Below, in pieces: positions 5,918-14,441 of a DNA stretch of 21,707 nucleotides (position 1 is the stretch's first letter; each line of letters opens with the position of its first letter). This DNA is from Paracoccaceae bacterium. GTDB lineage: Bacteria > Pseudomonadota > Alphaproteobacteria > Rhodobacterales > Rhodobacteraceae. Location of the stretch: contig JAHELH010000008.1 in NCBI GenBank assembly GCA_024644285.1, positions 1 to 21,707 on the forward strand, written 5' to 3'. A program made the translations under genes and the position numbers. The notes under the pieces were generated by a model, which ran no database searches, was not told where the DNA came from, and saw only the letters and a program-made list of their open reading frames with translations.

Positions 5918-6970
5918 TCAGGCGCGGGCCGAGAAGAACATGTTCGTCATGCTTTTGATTGCCAGTTGGGACACCTCGGCAAAGCCAGCATCGTGCAGCA
6001 AAGACATCGTGCGCGTTGGCCCCATGCAAGCGCCCAGACCGGGTCCACCCTGTGCCAGCGATTGAGTCATGCAGTGAAAGAGGCTGAAGCCGTAATATAC
6101 AGTTCCGAGAGGATTGGCATTGTCGGCCAGCCGGTCGGCCGCGCGGGGCTCCATGACCATCAAGGCGGCTCCGGGGGTCAGTCTCTTGCGCACTTCGACA
6201 AGCGTCTTTTCCGGCTCTGCCAGGTCATGCAGGCAGTCGAACATGCACACGAAATCGTAGCCCGGCTCTGACGGGATATCGGTGATGATGCCCTGAACGA
6301 TGTCGACCTGTTGCGTGTCCGCCTTGGCCACCGCATCCCGTGCCTGCAAAACGGACGCGGGATCGGGATCGAATCCGGTAATTCGCGCCTTCGGGTAGGA
6401 TTGCGCCAAGGCAAGGCACACTTTGCCAACGCCGCAACCGACATCGAGCGCCCGGCCGCCTTGGGACAGGCGCTCCTCGATATCGGGCAAGTGTTTCATC
6501 CAGTAGCTCGCCAGCCTGTGGCGATAGGCGCCGTCGTTCATCGCGTCCAGCGCTGCAAGCCAGTCGTCGTCAAAAGCGTCAAATGACACGCCGCCGCCGT
6601 CACGAAACGACCGGGCGACCGCCGGAGCCTGGGAGAGCAGGGACGGTCCTGCGAGGAACAGACCGCCCATGTAGTGATCCGTTCCGTCCGAAGCCAGCAG
6701 AAACCCGTGTTCGGCAGGCATCGAATACGTGTCTTTGGCCTCGTCGTGTTCCAGCCAGCCGGCGGCCGTCATACCCTTGAGCCATTCTTCGACGTAGCGC
6801 GGCGCGAGACCGGTGCGCTCGGACAGTTCGTCCACGCCGACCGAAGCGAATTCCTTCAGGGCCTCGAAAAGACCGGTCTTTAGTCCGAGGTAACCCATGC
6901 CGATTGCCATCGCGCCCGCCATGTCGCGATAGACCGTATTGGCGAAATCGCTGATCCGCTCCTTGTCCAT
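5918..6970 (-). CDS. class I SAM-dependent methyltransferase with N-terminal winged helix
   Basis: A 350-residue methyltransferase of the type typified by Mycobacterium Rv2258c. An N-terminal winged-helix dimerisation domain (about 1-90, including VDELSERTGLAPRYVEEWLKGMTAAGWL) precedes a Rossmann-fold catalytic domain. Motif I is LDVGCGVGK at 175-183, the acidic residue after strand 2 is Asp201 (GFDPDP), and motif IV-like DFVCMFDCLHDL lies at 239-250. The natural substrate is unknown; relatives methylate small molecules. The ATG at 6970 follows AGGGAG at good spacing, so I prefer it to the in-frame codon 13 residues upstream. A good -10 box lies upstream at 7024-7029, which suggests a promoter separate from cpdB. 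Confidence 0.88.
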   Translation of the reverse strand: MDKERISDFANTVYRDMAGAMAIGMGYLGLKTGLFEALKEFASVGVDELSERTGLAPRYVEEWLKGMTAAGWLEHDEAKDTYSMPAEHGFLLASDGTDHYMGGLFLAGPSLLSQAPAVARSFRDGGGVSFDAFDDDWLAALDAMNDGAYRHRLASYWMKHLPDIEERLSQGGRALDVGCGVGKVCLALAQSYPKARITGFDPDPASVLQARDAVAKADTQQVDIVQGIITDIPSEPGYDFVCMFDCLHDLAEPEKTLVEVRKRLTPGAALMVMEPRAADRLADNANPLGTVYYGFSLFHCMTQSLAQGGPGLGACMGPTRTMSLLHDAGFAEVSQLAIKSMTNMFFSARA

Positions 6971-7023
6971 GCCGCACTCTCCCTGCTTGGCCGGGGACAA
7001 GAGCGCCACCGGCGCCGCGTCGC

Positions 7024-7052
7024 ACTATACCGGAAATTCGTGCGGATCGCAG
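7024..7052 (-). promoter_or_regulatory. candidate promoter of the methyltransferase gene
   Basis: The minus strand reads CTGCGA (7052-7047), 17 nt, then TATAGT (7029-7024). The -10 box matches five of six consensus bases; the -35 box matches three. It would start transcription about 45 nt before the methyltransferase ATG, in the 111-bp gap after cpdB. Confidence 0.45.
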
Positions 7053-7081
7053 CGCCGACGGAACCGGTCTTTTTTCAGCGC

Positions 7082-9058
7082 CTAGAGCTTGATCCGGAAC
7101 CGCGCGAAGCCGTCCGGGCCCTCGCCCGCCTCTTCGATATCCATGCCCTTTACATCGTCCAGATATCTCTTGGCCGCGGGACCGGTGTCGAACAGGACCG
7201 TCGCGCCGTTCAACGGCTTGAACGACCAGTTGGCGTCGGCCGAGGGATTGATGGTGCCCTGGTCGACGATGTAGCGGACGATGACGTCGCGGTTGGTGTC
7301 AGGTGCCTCGAAGATGATCGTGTCGCCCTTTGCGCCGGGAAAATCGCCGCCTCCGCTGGCGCGGTAGTTGTTGGTGGCGATCACGAACTCGTCGTCGGGG
7401 TTCACCGGCGCGCCGTTGTAGAGCAGATCGACGATACGGTTGGCGTCAGGGTTCTCCAGCGCGCCCTTGGGGCCGTATTTCGACGGCTGGCTGAGGTCTA
7501 TCTGGTAGGTCACGCCGTCGATGACGTCGAAATTGTAGCTGGGGAAATCCGGGTTCAGCAGGACCTGGTCCGCCTCTCCGGGTGTGATCTGGTTGAACAT
7601 ACCGGCCGAGCGTTCCAGCCAGTCCTTGACCTCGGCTCCGGTCACTTTCACCGCGCGGACCGTGTTGGGATAGAGATAGAGGTCAGCCACGTTCTTGATC
7701 GCCACGTCACCCGCGGGCACGTCGGTGAAGTAGTCGGGCCCGCCGCGGCCGCCGGCCTTGAACGGCGCGGCGGCGGAGAGGATCGGCAGACCCTCGTAGT
7801 CAGAGCCCTTGAGCATGTCGCCGACATACCATTTCTGCGCGATCGAGACGATCTGCACCGAGGGATCGTCGGCCACCAGCGCGAAGTAGCTGTGCAGCGG
7901 CGCGCTGGTCTTGCCGACGGCGCGGCGGACATACGACAGGGTGTCCTCGTGCTGTTGCTGCACCGAGGCCTCGACCTCCGGAACGCTGTCGACCAGCGCG
8001 GTGATCGAGCGGTCCTCGTTGCGCTTGGAAATCGGCCGCAGGGTGCTTTCGTGCGTCACGACACGCCACTCGCCGCCCGAGACCTCCAGCATCAGGTCGA
8101 TGACGCCCAAATGGCTGCCCCAGAACCCGGACATGGTCGCCGGCTTGCCGTGCAGGGTACCCTTGACCGGATCGACCGCGCCGGTCGTGTCGTATTTCGA
8201 GCCAGGAAATTCTAGGTGATGGTGACCGGTCATCACCGCGTCGATCCCCTCGATTGCAGCGAGAGGCACGGATGCGTTTTCCATGCCGTCAGTGTGCTGG
8301 TCGGGGCCGATGCCGGAATGTGACAGCGCGACGATGATGTCGGCCCCGGCCTCCTTGATCTGCGGCACATAGGCGCGCGCGGTCTCGACGATGTCGCGGG
8401 TCTGGACCTTGCCTTCGAGCCGCGGGCGGTCCCAGGTCATGATTTGCGGCGGGGTGAAGCCGATGATCCCGACCTTGATCGTGTGCTCGGCGCCGCTGCC
8501 GTCGGTGACGGTCTTCTCGACGATGTGCCAAGGCTTGAACAGCGTGGTGTCGTCGGTGGGCGAGGCGCCCATCTCCTTGGCGACGTTGGCCAGCACGACC
8601 GGGAATTGCGCGCCGGCCATGGCGTTCACCAGGAAGTCGAGGCCGTAATTGAATTCGTGGTTGCCGATCGTAGCGGCATCGTAACCGACGACGTTCATCG
8701 CGGTGACGATGGGGTGCATGTCGCCTTCCTTCATCCCGCGTTCGTAGGCGATGTAGTCGCCCATCGGGTTGCCCTGGATCAGGTCGCCATTGTCCAGAAG
8801 CATCGCATTCGTGGCTTCGGCGCGAATGTCCTTCACATGCGCCGCGGTGCGGGCCAGGCCCACCGTGTCTACGGGTTTGTCGGCGTAGTAGTCGTAGGGG
8901 AAGACGTGAACGTGCAGATCCGTCGTCTCCATCAGCCGCAGATGAACCTGGTTTTCCGCAGCGCGGACAGAAAAGGGGTGCAGCGCGATCAAGGAAGCTC
9001 CTGCGGTGCCGGCCAGAAAACGCCGGCGGCTGAGGTGAACGAGGGGGCGGTTGGTCAT
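7082..9058 (-). CDS. cpdB: periplasmic 2',3'-cyclic-nucleotide 2'-phosphodiesterase/3'-nucleotidase
   Basis: A 658-residue CpdB-type bifunctional enzyme that hydrolyses 2',3'-cyclic nucleotides and 3'-nucleotides in the periplasm, salvaging nucleosides and phosphate. A Tat signal (SRRRFLAG at 10-17, then a hydrophobic core to about residue 33) marks folded export. The metallophosphatase domain shows DLH at 47-49, DNGD at 89-92, GNHEF at 132-136, ALSHSG and MTGHHH, the expected two-metal ligands. The second half is the substrate-binding 5'-nucleotidase C-terminal domain, with NYRASGGGDFPG near its end. The start at 9058 has AGGGAG 7 nt upstream and places the twin arginines correctly. It is divergent from nudC. 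I saw no strong consensus promoter in the shared 184-bp gap. Confidence 0.93.
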   Translation of the reverse strand: MTNRPLVHLSRRRFLAGTAGASLIALHPFSVRAAENQVHLRLMETTDLHVHVFPYDYYADKPVDTVGLARTAAHVKDIRAEATNAMLLDNGDLIQGNPMGDYIAYERGMKEGDMHPIVTAMNVVGYDAATIGNHEFNYGLDFLVNAMAGAQFPVVLANVAKEMGASPTDDTTLFKPWHIVEKTVTDGSGAEHTIKVGIIGFTPPQIMTWDRPRLEGKVQTRDIVETARAYVPQIKEAGADIIVALSHSGIGPDQHTDGMENASVPLAAIEGIDAVMTGHHHLEFPGSKYDTTGAVDPVKGTLHGKPATMSGFWGSHLGVIDLMLEVSGGEWRVVTHESTLRPISKRNEDRSITALVDSVPEVEASVQQQHEDTLSYVRRAVGKTSAPLHSYFALVADDPSVQIVSIAQKWYVGDMLKGSDYEGLPILSAAAPFKAGGRGGPDYFTDVPAGDVAIKNVADLYLYPNTVRAVKVTGAEVKDWLERSAGMFNQITPGEADQVLLNPDFPSYNFDVIDGVTYQIDLSQPSKYGPKGALENPDANRIVDLLYNGAPVNPDDEFVIATNNYRASGGGDFPGAKGDTIIFEAPDTNRDVIVRYIVDQGTINPSADANWSFKPLNGATVLFDTGPAAKRYLDDVKGMDIEEAGEGPDGFARFRIKL

Positions 9059-9242
9059 GGCGATTCTCCCTGGGTTTTGGCGCAAGGCTATACCGTGCCG
9101 CCGCGACCGCCAATGTCACCTTTCCCTCGAACTCCGCTCTAGGTTGCGGCCGCCGGGGGCGCAAGGCGAATTCGGCGCCGGACGGTTTGCCAAGTCCGGG
9201 ACCTCATGTCAGAGAGCGCGCAGCAGCTTGCGGGGAGGCGGA

Positions 9243-10205
9243 GTGAAGATAGCGGAAACGGTGACGTTCGGAGGCTCGGGGCTCGACCGTGCAGCCGAAT
9301 TGCGTTGTGACGCGGCGCGGATGACGCAGCTGTTGCAAGAGGCGGATGCCCGAGCGGTGCCGCTATGGCGGGGCAAGCCGCTGTTTGCCGGAGAGGACGG
9401 CGCGGTTGGCTGGCTGCCGACGCAGCATCGGGTATTCGGCGAGGCGCGGGAGGCGCCGGTCTTTCTTGGACTTGACGAAGGCGGACCGCGCTTTGCCTAC
9501 GACATATCAGCTTGGGAGCCCGAGGAGGTGCCGGATACCCTGGGCGCCTTCTTCGATCCCTCGCAACAGACCCATCCAAGCCTGCCCGCCGATCACCGCT
9601 TCGCAGAGTTGCGCGGGTCGATGACGCGGCTCGCGCCCCGCGATGCCGAATTGCTGGCGACTGCGAAGGCGATCACCGGGTGGCACCAGACGCATGGGTT
9701 TTGCGCGAAGTGCGGGGCGGGATCGGTGGTTGCGATGGCCGGGTGGCAGCGAGATTGCGCGGCCTGCGGTGCGCATCACTTTCCGCGCACCGATCCGGTT
9801 GTGATCATGCTGATCACGCAGGGAAACCGGCTGCTCATGGGGCGCTCCCCGGGTTGGCCGGAGGGGATGTATTCGCTGTTGGCCGGCTTCGTCGAGCCCG
9901 GTGAGACCATCGAGGCGGCGGTGCGGCGCGAGGTGTTCGAAGAGGCGGGCATCCGTGTTGGCGCCGTGGGGTATCTCGCCTCGCAGCCCTGGCCGTTTCC
10001 GTCGTCGCTGATGCTTGGGTGCCGGGGCGAGGCGAAAAGTCACGAGATCAGGGTCGATCCCGATGAGCTGGAAGATGCGATCTGGATCACGCGAGAGGAG
10101 ATGGCCGATGTTTTCGCGGGTCGCTGCAGGCGGATCAAACCGGCGCGCAAGGGAGCGATCGCGCATTTCTTGATCACAAATTGGCTCGCGGACCGGTTGG
10201 ACTGA
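9243..10205 (+). CDS. nudC: NAD+/NADH diphosphatase (Nudix, zinc-binding)
   Basis: NudC-type Nudix hydrolase that splits NADH to NMNH and AMP and, in studied members, removes NAD caps from RNA. The 320-residue protein has an N-terminal domain, a zinc ribbon with Cys154, Cys157, Cys172 and Cys175, the linker PRTDPVVIML, a complete Nudix box at 215-237 (GFVEPGET, then REVFEEAGI) and the NudC signature SQPWPFPSS at 248-256. I chose the GTG at 9243 because GGGGAGG lies just upstream; the longer in-frame start would overlap cpdB. It is divergent from cpdB. Its 3' flank (10206-10373) carries a palindrome but no gene. Confidence 0.94.
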   Translation: MKIAETVTFGGSGLDRAAELRCDAARMTQLLQEADARAVPLWRGKPLFAGEDGAVGWLPTQHRVFGEAREAPVFLGLDEGGPRFAYDISAWEPEEVPDTLGAFFDPSQQTHPSLPADHRFAELRGSMTRLAPRDAELLATAKAITGWHQTHGFCAKCGAGSVVAMAGWQRDCAACGAHHFPRTDPVVIMLITQGNRLLMGRSPGWPEGMYSLLAGFVEPGETIEAAVRREVFEEAGIRVGAVGYLASQPWPFPSSLMLGCRGEAKSHEIRVDPDELEDAIWITREEMADVFAGRCRRIKPARKGAIAHFLITNWLADRLD

Positions 10206-10281
10206 AATGATCGGGGCGGTGTGGTCGAGCCGCTTGCGTGGCTGCGGTGGTTGTGACGCGACCTGCCTGGCTCGTCGCAAT

Positions 10282-10295
10282 CTGCACATGTGCAG
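10282..10295. repeat. 14-bp perfect palindrome
   Basis: CTGCACATGTGCAG lies 77 nt after the nudC stop and 79 nt before the SRPBCC gene. It may be an operator for the downstream gene or, as a 5-bp hairpin followed by the T-rich CATTTCCTTCTT, a weak terminator for nudC. The sequence alone does not decide. Confidence 0.4.
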
Positions 10296-10373
10296 CATTT
10301 CCTTCTTGGGTTCGGCGGCTGGTTCGGGATAGACCGTGTGTCACAGGGCCGATTATGAAAAGCAGGCACGGGC

Positions 10374-10841
10374 ATGAAATTCTCGACGCGCGAGGATATC
10401 GAGGTACCGATCGAAAAGGTCTTTGCGGCCGTATCGGATTTCGAGGCGTTCGAACGCCAGGCCCTAAGGCGCGGCGCCGAGGTTCATCGTGACGACACCT
10501 TTGGCAAGGCCGGTGTCGGCTCGGAATGGGTAATCAAGTTCAAGTTTCGCGGCAAGCCGCGCAAGATCCACGCGAGGATCAGCGAGTTCGATGCCCCTAA
10601 CGGCTATGTCGCCGAAACCGACAGCGGCGGCATCGACGGTTTGGTGACGGTGGACCTGGTCGCGCTTTCGCCGCGCCGGACGCGGTTGCATTTCAGTATC
10701 GCCCTGACGCCGCGGACGCTGTCCGCGAGGCTCCTTGTGCAATCGCTGAAGTTTGCCAAGTCCAACCTGAACAAGCGGTTTTCGGCCCGGGTCTGGCAAT
10801 TCGCGCAAGACGTCGAGGCCAAGCACCGCGCGACGGCCTGA
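10374..10841 (+). CDS. SRPBCC (START/Bet v1-like) family protein
   Basis: A 155-residue soluble protein with the SRPBCC pattern: an opening strand MKFSTREDIEVPIEKVFAAV with the typical helix after it, a beta-rich middle (SEWVIKFKFRGKPRKIHARI, then a VDLVALSPRRTRLHFSIAL strand pair) and a long C-terminal helix rich in Lys, Asn and Arg (about 122-150). The fold binds hydrophobic ligands; the function is unknown here. The ribosome site is weak (AGGCACGGG). It is convergent with the prephenate dehydratase gene, with only 13 nt between the stops, so their transcripts probably overlap at the 3' ends. Confidence 0.85.
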   Translation: MKFSTREDIEVPIEKVFAAVSDFEAFERQALRRGAEVHRDDTFGKAGVGSEWVIKFKFRGKPRKIHARISEFDAPNGYVAETDSGGIDGLVTVDLVALSPRRTRLHFSIALTPRTLSARLLVQSLKFAKSNLNKRFSARVWQFAQDVEAKHRATA

Positions 10842-10854
10842 AGCACCCGGCTGC

Positions 10855-11691
10855 CTAGCTGTGCGGACGGTCCTTGTCCGCCGGATAGGTTCCGAGGATC
10901 TTCAGGTAGTCGGTGAAGTAATGCAGTTCTTCGAGCGCGAGTTGGACGTTTTCGTCATCGGGATGGCCCTCGATATCGGCGTAGAACTGGGTGGCGGTGA
11001 AGGAACCGTCGACCATGTAGCTTTCAAGCTTGGTCATGTTGACGCCGTTGGTGGCGAAACCGCCCATCGCCTTGTAGAGCGCTGCCGGGATGTTGCGCAC
11101 CCTGAAGACGAACGTGGTGATCATATGTTCGCTGCGCCGCGCGTGGTTGTCCTCGCGCGACATGATCAGGAAGCGGGTGGTGTTGTGCGCGTGGTCCTCG
11201 ATATGCCGGGCGAGGATGTTCAGCCCGTAGATCTCCGCCGCCAGATCCGAGGCCAGCGCGCCGACATCGCGCAGGCCCTTTCGCGCGATGTCGGCGGCGG
11301 CGCCGGCGCTGTCCGCGGCGGCCTCGCCGCGGATCCCATGGCGGGACAGAAACTCCTGGCATTGTGGCAGAAGCACCAGATGCGCACGCACCGTCTCGAT
11401 CTGCTCCAGTGTGACGTCGGGCAACGCCATCAGCGAGATATGCACACGGACGAACGCCTCGTCGACGATGTGCAGGCCGGATTCGGGCAGCATCCGGTGG
11501 ATGTCGGCGACGCGTCCATAGGTCGAGTTTTCGACGGGCAGCATGGCCAGTTCCGCATCGCCCTTGCGGACGGTTTCGATCACATCCTCGAAGCTGCGGC
11601 AGGGGACCGCGTCGTGGTCCGGCCGCGCTTCGCGGCAAGCCTGATGTGAATAGGCGCCGGGCTCTCCCTGAAAGGCGATACGGCGGCTCAT
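10855..11691 (-). CDS. pheA: prephenate dehydratase
   Basis: A monofunctional 278-residue prephenate dehydratase that converts prephenate to phenylpyruvate in phenylalanine synthesis. The catalytic half shows AFQGEPGAYSHQAC at 6-19, the LPVENSTYGRV segment at 51-61 and the invariant TTRF at 171-174. An ACT regulatory domain follows (about 192-270). Its phenylalanine-site motifs differ from the textbook GALV and ESRP, reading PAALYKAMG and ESYM here. No chorismate mutase domain is fused, unlike E. coli PheA. The ATG at 11691 has GGAG 5-6 nt upstream, and an in-frame start 32 codons earlier is less likely. It is divergent from the cytochrome c gene. Confidence 0.94.
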   Translation of the reverse strand: MSRRIAFQGEPGAYSHQACREARPDHDAVPCRSFEDVIETVRKGDAELAMLPVENSTYGRVADIHRMLPESGLHIVDEAFVRVHISLMALPDVTLEQIETVRAHLVLLPQCQEFLSRHGIRGEAAADSAGAAADIARKGLRDVGALASDLAAEIYGLNILARHIEDHAHNTTRFLIMSREDNHARRSEHMITTFVFRVRNIPAALYKAMGGFATNGVNMTKLESYMVDGSFTATQFYADIEGHPDDENVQLALEELHYFTDYLKILGTYPADKDRPHS

Positions 11692-11810
11692 GGTCACTCC
11701 GGAAGCTTCAAATCGGGCCAAAAGGTCGTTTCGTCGCGCCTCATATACCTTGAACCTCGGGCGCGGAAGGGCATAGATGGAAGACAAATCTGGACAGGAT
11801 GAAGCGCGAC

Positions 11811-12341
11811 ATGTTCGACACTATGACAATGACGAAGATCGTGGGCGGCTTCTGCGGCATGTTCCTGGTCTTTCTGCTGGGCAAATTTGTGGCCGAGACG
11901 ATCTATCACGTGGGCGGTGACGATCACGGCGACGGACATACGCAGGCCTACATCATCGACACCGGCGAGGGCGGCGACCACGGCGGCGAGGCTATGGCCG
12001 ATGCAGGTCCCCCGTTCGAGGAAGTCTACGCCTCGGCAGACCCCGCAGCTGGTGAGGGCCTGTTCCGTGCCTGCAAGGCCTGCCACAAGCTGGAAGACGG
12101 CGCAAATGGCACCGGGCCGCATCTTTACGGCATCGTTGGGCGCGCGGTGGATTCGGTCGACGGCTACAATTACTCGGGTGCTCTGGCGACCGCCGCCGAT
12201 GTCTGGTCGCCGGAGAACCTGAACGGCTTCCTGGAAAACCCCAAGGAATACGCGCCGGGCACCAAGATGAGCTACAAGGGCATGGACGACGTCGAGGATC
12301 GCGCCAACCTGATCGCCTATCTGGGAACGATCGGCGGCTGA
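11811..12341 (+). CDS. membrane-anchored class I c-type cytochrome (c552/cy-like)
   Basis: A 176-residue monoheme cytochrome c tethered by an uncleaved N-terminal membrane helix (about 8-31). It probably carries electrons between the bc1 complex and a terminal oxidase on the periplasmic side. A flexible linker rich in Asp, His and Gly (35-65) joins the anchor to the heme domain, which has CKACH at 88-92 and the axial methionine in PGTKMSYKG (Met153). Domain size and order match cytochrome cy and c552 of Rhodobacter and Paracoccus. The start may be 11811 (MFDTMT) or 11799; neither has a strong ribosome site, and I prefer the former. It ends in a clear terminator and appears monocistronic. Confidence 0.9.
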   Translation: MFDTMTMTKIVGGFCGMFLVFLLGKFVAETIYHVGGDDHGDGHTQAYIIDTGEGGDHGGEAMADAGPPFEEVYASADPAAGEGLFRACKACHKLEDGANGTGPHLYGIVGRAVDSVDGYNYSGALATAADVWSPENLNGFLENPKEYAPGTKMSYKGMDDVEDRANLIAYLGTIGG

Positions 12342-12365
12342 TCCCGATCCGGTCTGAATGTCGCG

Positions 12366-12396
12366 GCCGCCCGGAAACGGGCGGCTGTTCTCATTT
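12366..12396 (+). terminator. intrinsic terminator after the cytochrome c gene
   Basis: GCCGCCCG and CGGGCGGC form a perfect 8-bp stem closed by a GAAA tetraloop, followed by TGTTCTCATTTCGTTT. It begins 24 nt after the cytochrome stop and insulates the yej operon. The rest of the 178-bp gap must hold the yejA promoter; TATACG at 12489 is a possible -10 box without a convincing -35 box. Confidence 0.75.
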
Positions 12397-12519
12397 CGTT
12401 TCAAGTCGGCGTGATGGGTCCGAAATCCCGCTTGTATCTTTGCCCGTCCGATTTTTAGCTTTAGGTAACGCAACAGCGCCTCGAATGCGCTATACGCGAC
12501 CCGACGCAAGGAGCAGAGC

Positions 12520-14421
12520 ATGCAGAAATCCCTCCCCGGCGCGCAGGCCGCACCAGCGTTTTCAGCGATTGCTCCGGCGCTGCGGCTAAGTTTCGGGGTT
12601 CTGGCAGTGCTGTGTGCGGCGGCGGCGGCGCGCGCCGAGGTAACTGTGTCGCACGGGTTCTCGAATTTCGGCGAACTGAAATACGGCGCCGATATGGAGC
12701 ACCTCGATTACGTCAATCCCGACGCTCCGAAGGGCGGCGAGATTTCGATCTGGAACCAGGGCAATTTCGACAGTTTCAACCAGTATGCCCGCGCCGGCGT
12801 TCCGGCGGCATTGAACACCATCGGCAGCGAAGCGATCCTGACCACGACCGCAGACGATCCCTATGGCGCGTACTGTTTCCTTTGCACCACGCTGGAATAC
12901 CCCGCGGATTTGACATTCGTGACGTTCAACCTGCGCGACGACGTGATCTTCTCCAACGGCACGCCGATGACCGCCGAGGATGTGGAATTCAGCTTCAACC
13001 TTTTCCTGACCCAGGGCATCGTCGAATACCGCCGCGTCGTCGAAACCTTCATCGACCGTGTCGAGGTGGAAGGGCCCTATCGCATCACGTTCCACTTCAG
13101 CGACGAGGCGCCGATCCGCGACCGCGTCGGGTTCGCCGGCGGAACGCCGGTGTTCTCGAAGGCCTGGTTCGAGGAAACCGGTGCGCGCCTGGACGAAAGC
13201 ACCCAGGTTCCCTTCATGTCGACCGGGGCGTATGTGCTGGACAGCTTCGACTTCAACCGGCAGGTCATCTACAAACGCAATCCCGATTACTGGGGCGCCA
13301 ACATTCCGTTGAACGTCGGGCGCAACAATTTCGACACCATCCGTGTGGAATACTTCGCCGATAGCGGCGCGGCGATGGAAGGGTTCAAGGCGGGCGAATA
13401 CACTTTCCGCACCGAGACCTCGTCGCAGGACTGGGCCACTGCCTACGATTTTCCGGCGGTCCAGAAGGGGTGGGTCGTGCGCGAGGAAATCCCCGACGGC
13501 AATGTCGGATCGCGCCTTTCATGGGTCTTCAACCTGGACAAGGAGAAATGGCAGGATGTGCGGGTGCGCCGCGCGATCGGGCTGATGTTCAATTTCGAAT
13601 GGTCGAACAAGACGCTGTTCTACGGTTTCTACCAGCAGCCGAACTCGTTCTGGCCGAATACCGATCTGGCCGCCGAGGGTCCGCCCAGCGAGGGCGAAAT
13701 CGCGCTGCTGAAGCCGCTGGTGGGCGAAGGGCTGCTGCCGGAATCGATCCTCACCGATGACGCTCCGGTGCCGGTCGCCCATAGCGAGGAGCGCAACCGA
13801 CCCGGGCGCCGCGTTCAGCGCGAGGCAGCGAGTTTGTTGGACGAGGCCGGCTGGACCGCCGGTGCTGATGGCATCCGCCGGAACGCCAAGGGCGAACGGC
13901 TTACGCTGACCATCATCCAGTTCAATCCCCTGTTCGACCGGATCGTCAATCCCTATGTCGACAACCTCAAGGCGCTGGGCATCGACGCCAAGCTGGAGCG
14001 CATCGACACCGCGCAATACGTGCAGCGGCGTCGCGAGGGCGCTTTCGACCTGGCCAACCAGGGCTTTGACATGGGGTTCGAGCCGTCGACGGGGCTTGAG
14101 CAGTGGTTTGCCTCGAAAACCGCCGACAATTCCTCGCGCAACCTGATGCGGCTGCGCAATCCGGCCATCGACCGGCTGATCAAGGAGGTGATCGCGGCAG
14201 AGACTTTGGACCGCCTGAAGACCACCGTGCGTGCGCTGGACAGGGCGCTGCGAACCGTCGGTTTCGACATCCCGCTGTGGTACAATCCAGAGACCTGGGT
14301 GGCGTACTTCGACTATTACCGCCACCCCGATCCATTGCCGCCGCTCAGCGTGGGCGAACTCGATTTCTGGTGGTTCGACGCCGAGGCGCACGCAGCGCTG
14401 CGTGCAGCCGGCGCGTTGTAG
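12520..14421 (+). CDS. yejA: peptide ABC transporter substrate-binding protein, YejA-type
   Basis: Periplasmic solute-binding protein of family 5 (DppA/OppA/YejA) feeding the downstream permeases. It has 633 residues, with a signal peptide ending near ARA-EV (residue 39/40). It opens with HGFSNFGELKYGADMEHLDYVNP followed by PKGGEI, as in YejA, with NLRDDVIFSNGTPMTAEDVEFS in the family's signature region. A Cys pair (119 and 122, YCFLC) lies where the mature protein could form a disulfide. The ATG follows AAGGAG at 6 nt. YejABEF imports peptides and the peptide-nucleotide microcin C in E. coli; the cargo here is unknown. It is the first gene of a four-gene operon. Confidence 0.93.
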   Translation: MQKSLPGAQAAPAFSAIAPALRLSFGVLAVLCAAAAARAEVTVSHGFSNFGELKYGADMEHLDYVNPDAPKGGEISIWNQGNFDSFNQYARAGVPAALNTIGSEAILTTTADDPYGAYCFLCTTLEYPADLTFVTFNLRDDVIFSNGTPMTAEDVEFSFNLFLTQGIVEYRRVVETFIDRVEVEGPYRITFHFSDEAPIRDRVGFAGGTPVFSKAWFEETGARLDESTQVPFMSTGAYVLDSFDFNRQVIYKRNPDYWGANIPLNVGRNNFDTIRVEYFADSGAAMEGFKAGEYTFRTETSSQDWATAYDFPAVQKGWVVREEIPDGNVGSRLSWVFNLDKEKWQDVRVRRAIGLMFNFEWSNKTLFYGFYQQPNSFWPNTDLAAEGPPSEGEIALLKPLVGEGLLPESILTDDAPVPVAHSEERNRPGRRVQREAASLLDEAGWTAGADGIRRNAKGERLTLTIIQFNPLFDRIVNPYVDNLKALGIDAKLERIDTAQYVQRRREGAFDLANQGFDMGFEPSTGLEQWFASKTADNSSRNLMRLRNPAIDRLIKEVIAAETLDRLKTTVRALDRALRTVGFDIPLWYNPETWVAYFDYYRHPDPLPPLSVGELDFWWFDAEAHAALRAAGAL

Positions 14422-14441
14422 ACGGCAGGGGCGGGCAGGCT

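Noticed and set aside
7040..8215. 391-codon plus-strand frame antisense to cpdB
   Set aside because: Shadow of the cpdB metallophosphatase frame, which carries all expected motifs and a Tat signal.
10282..10295. Palindrome as a tra box
   Set aside because: It shares half-site letters with the TraR box but in the opposite arrangement, and no LuxR/LuxI genes are present in the window.
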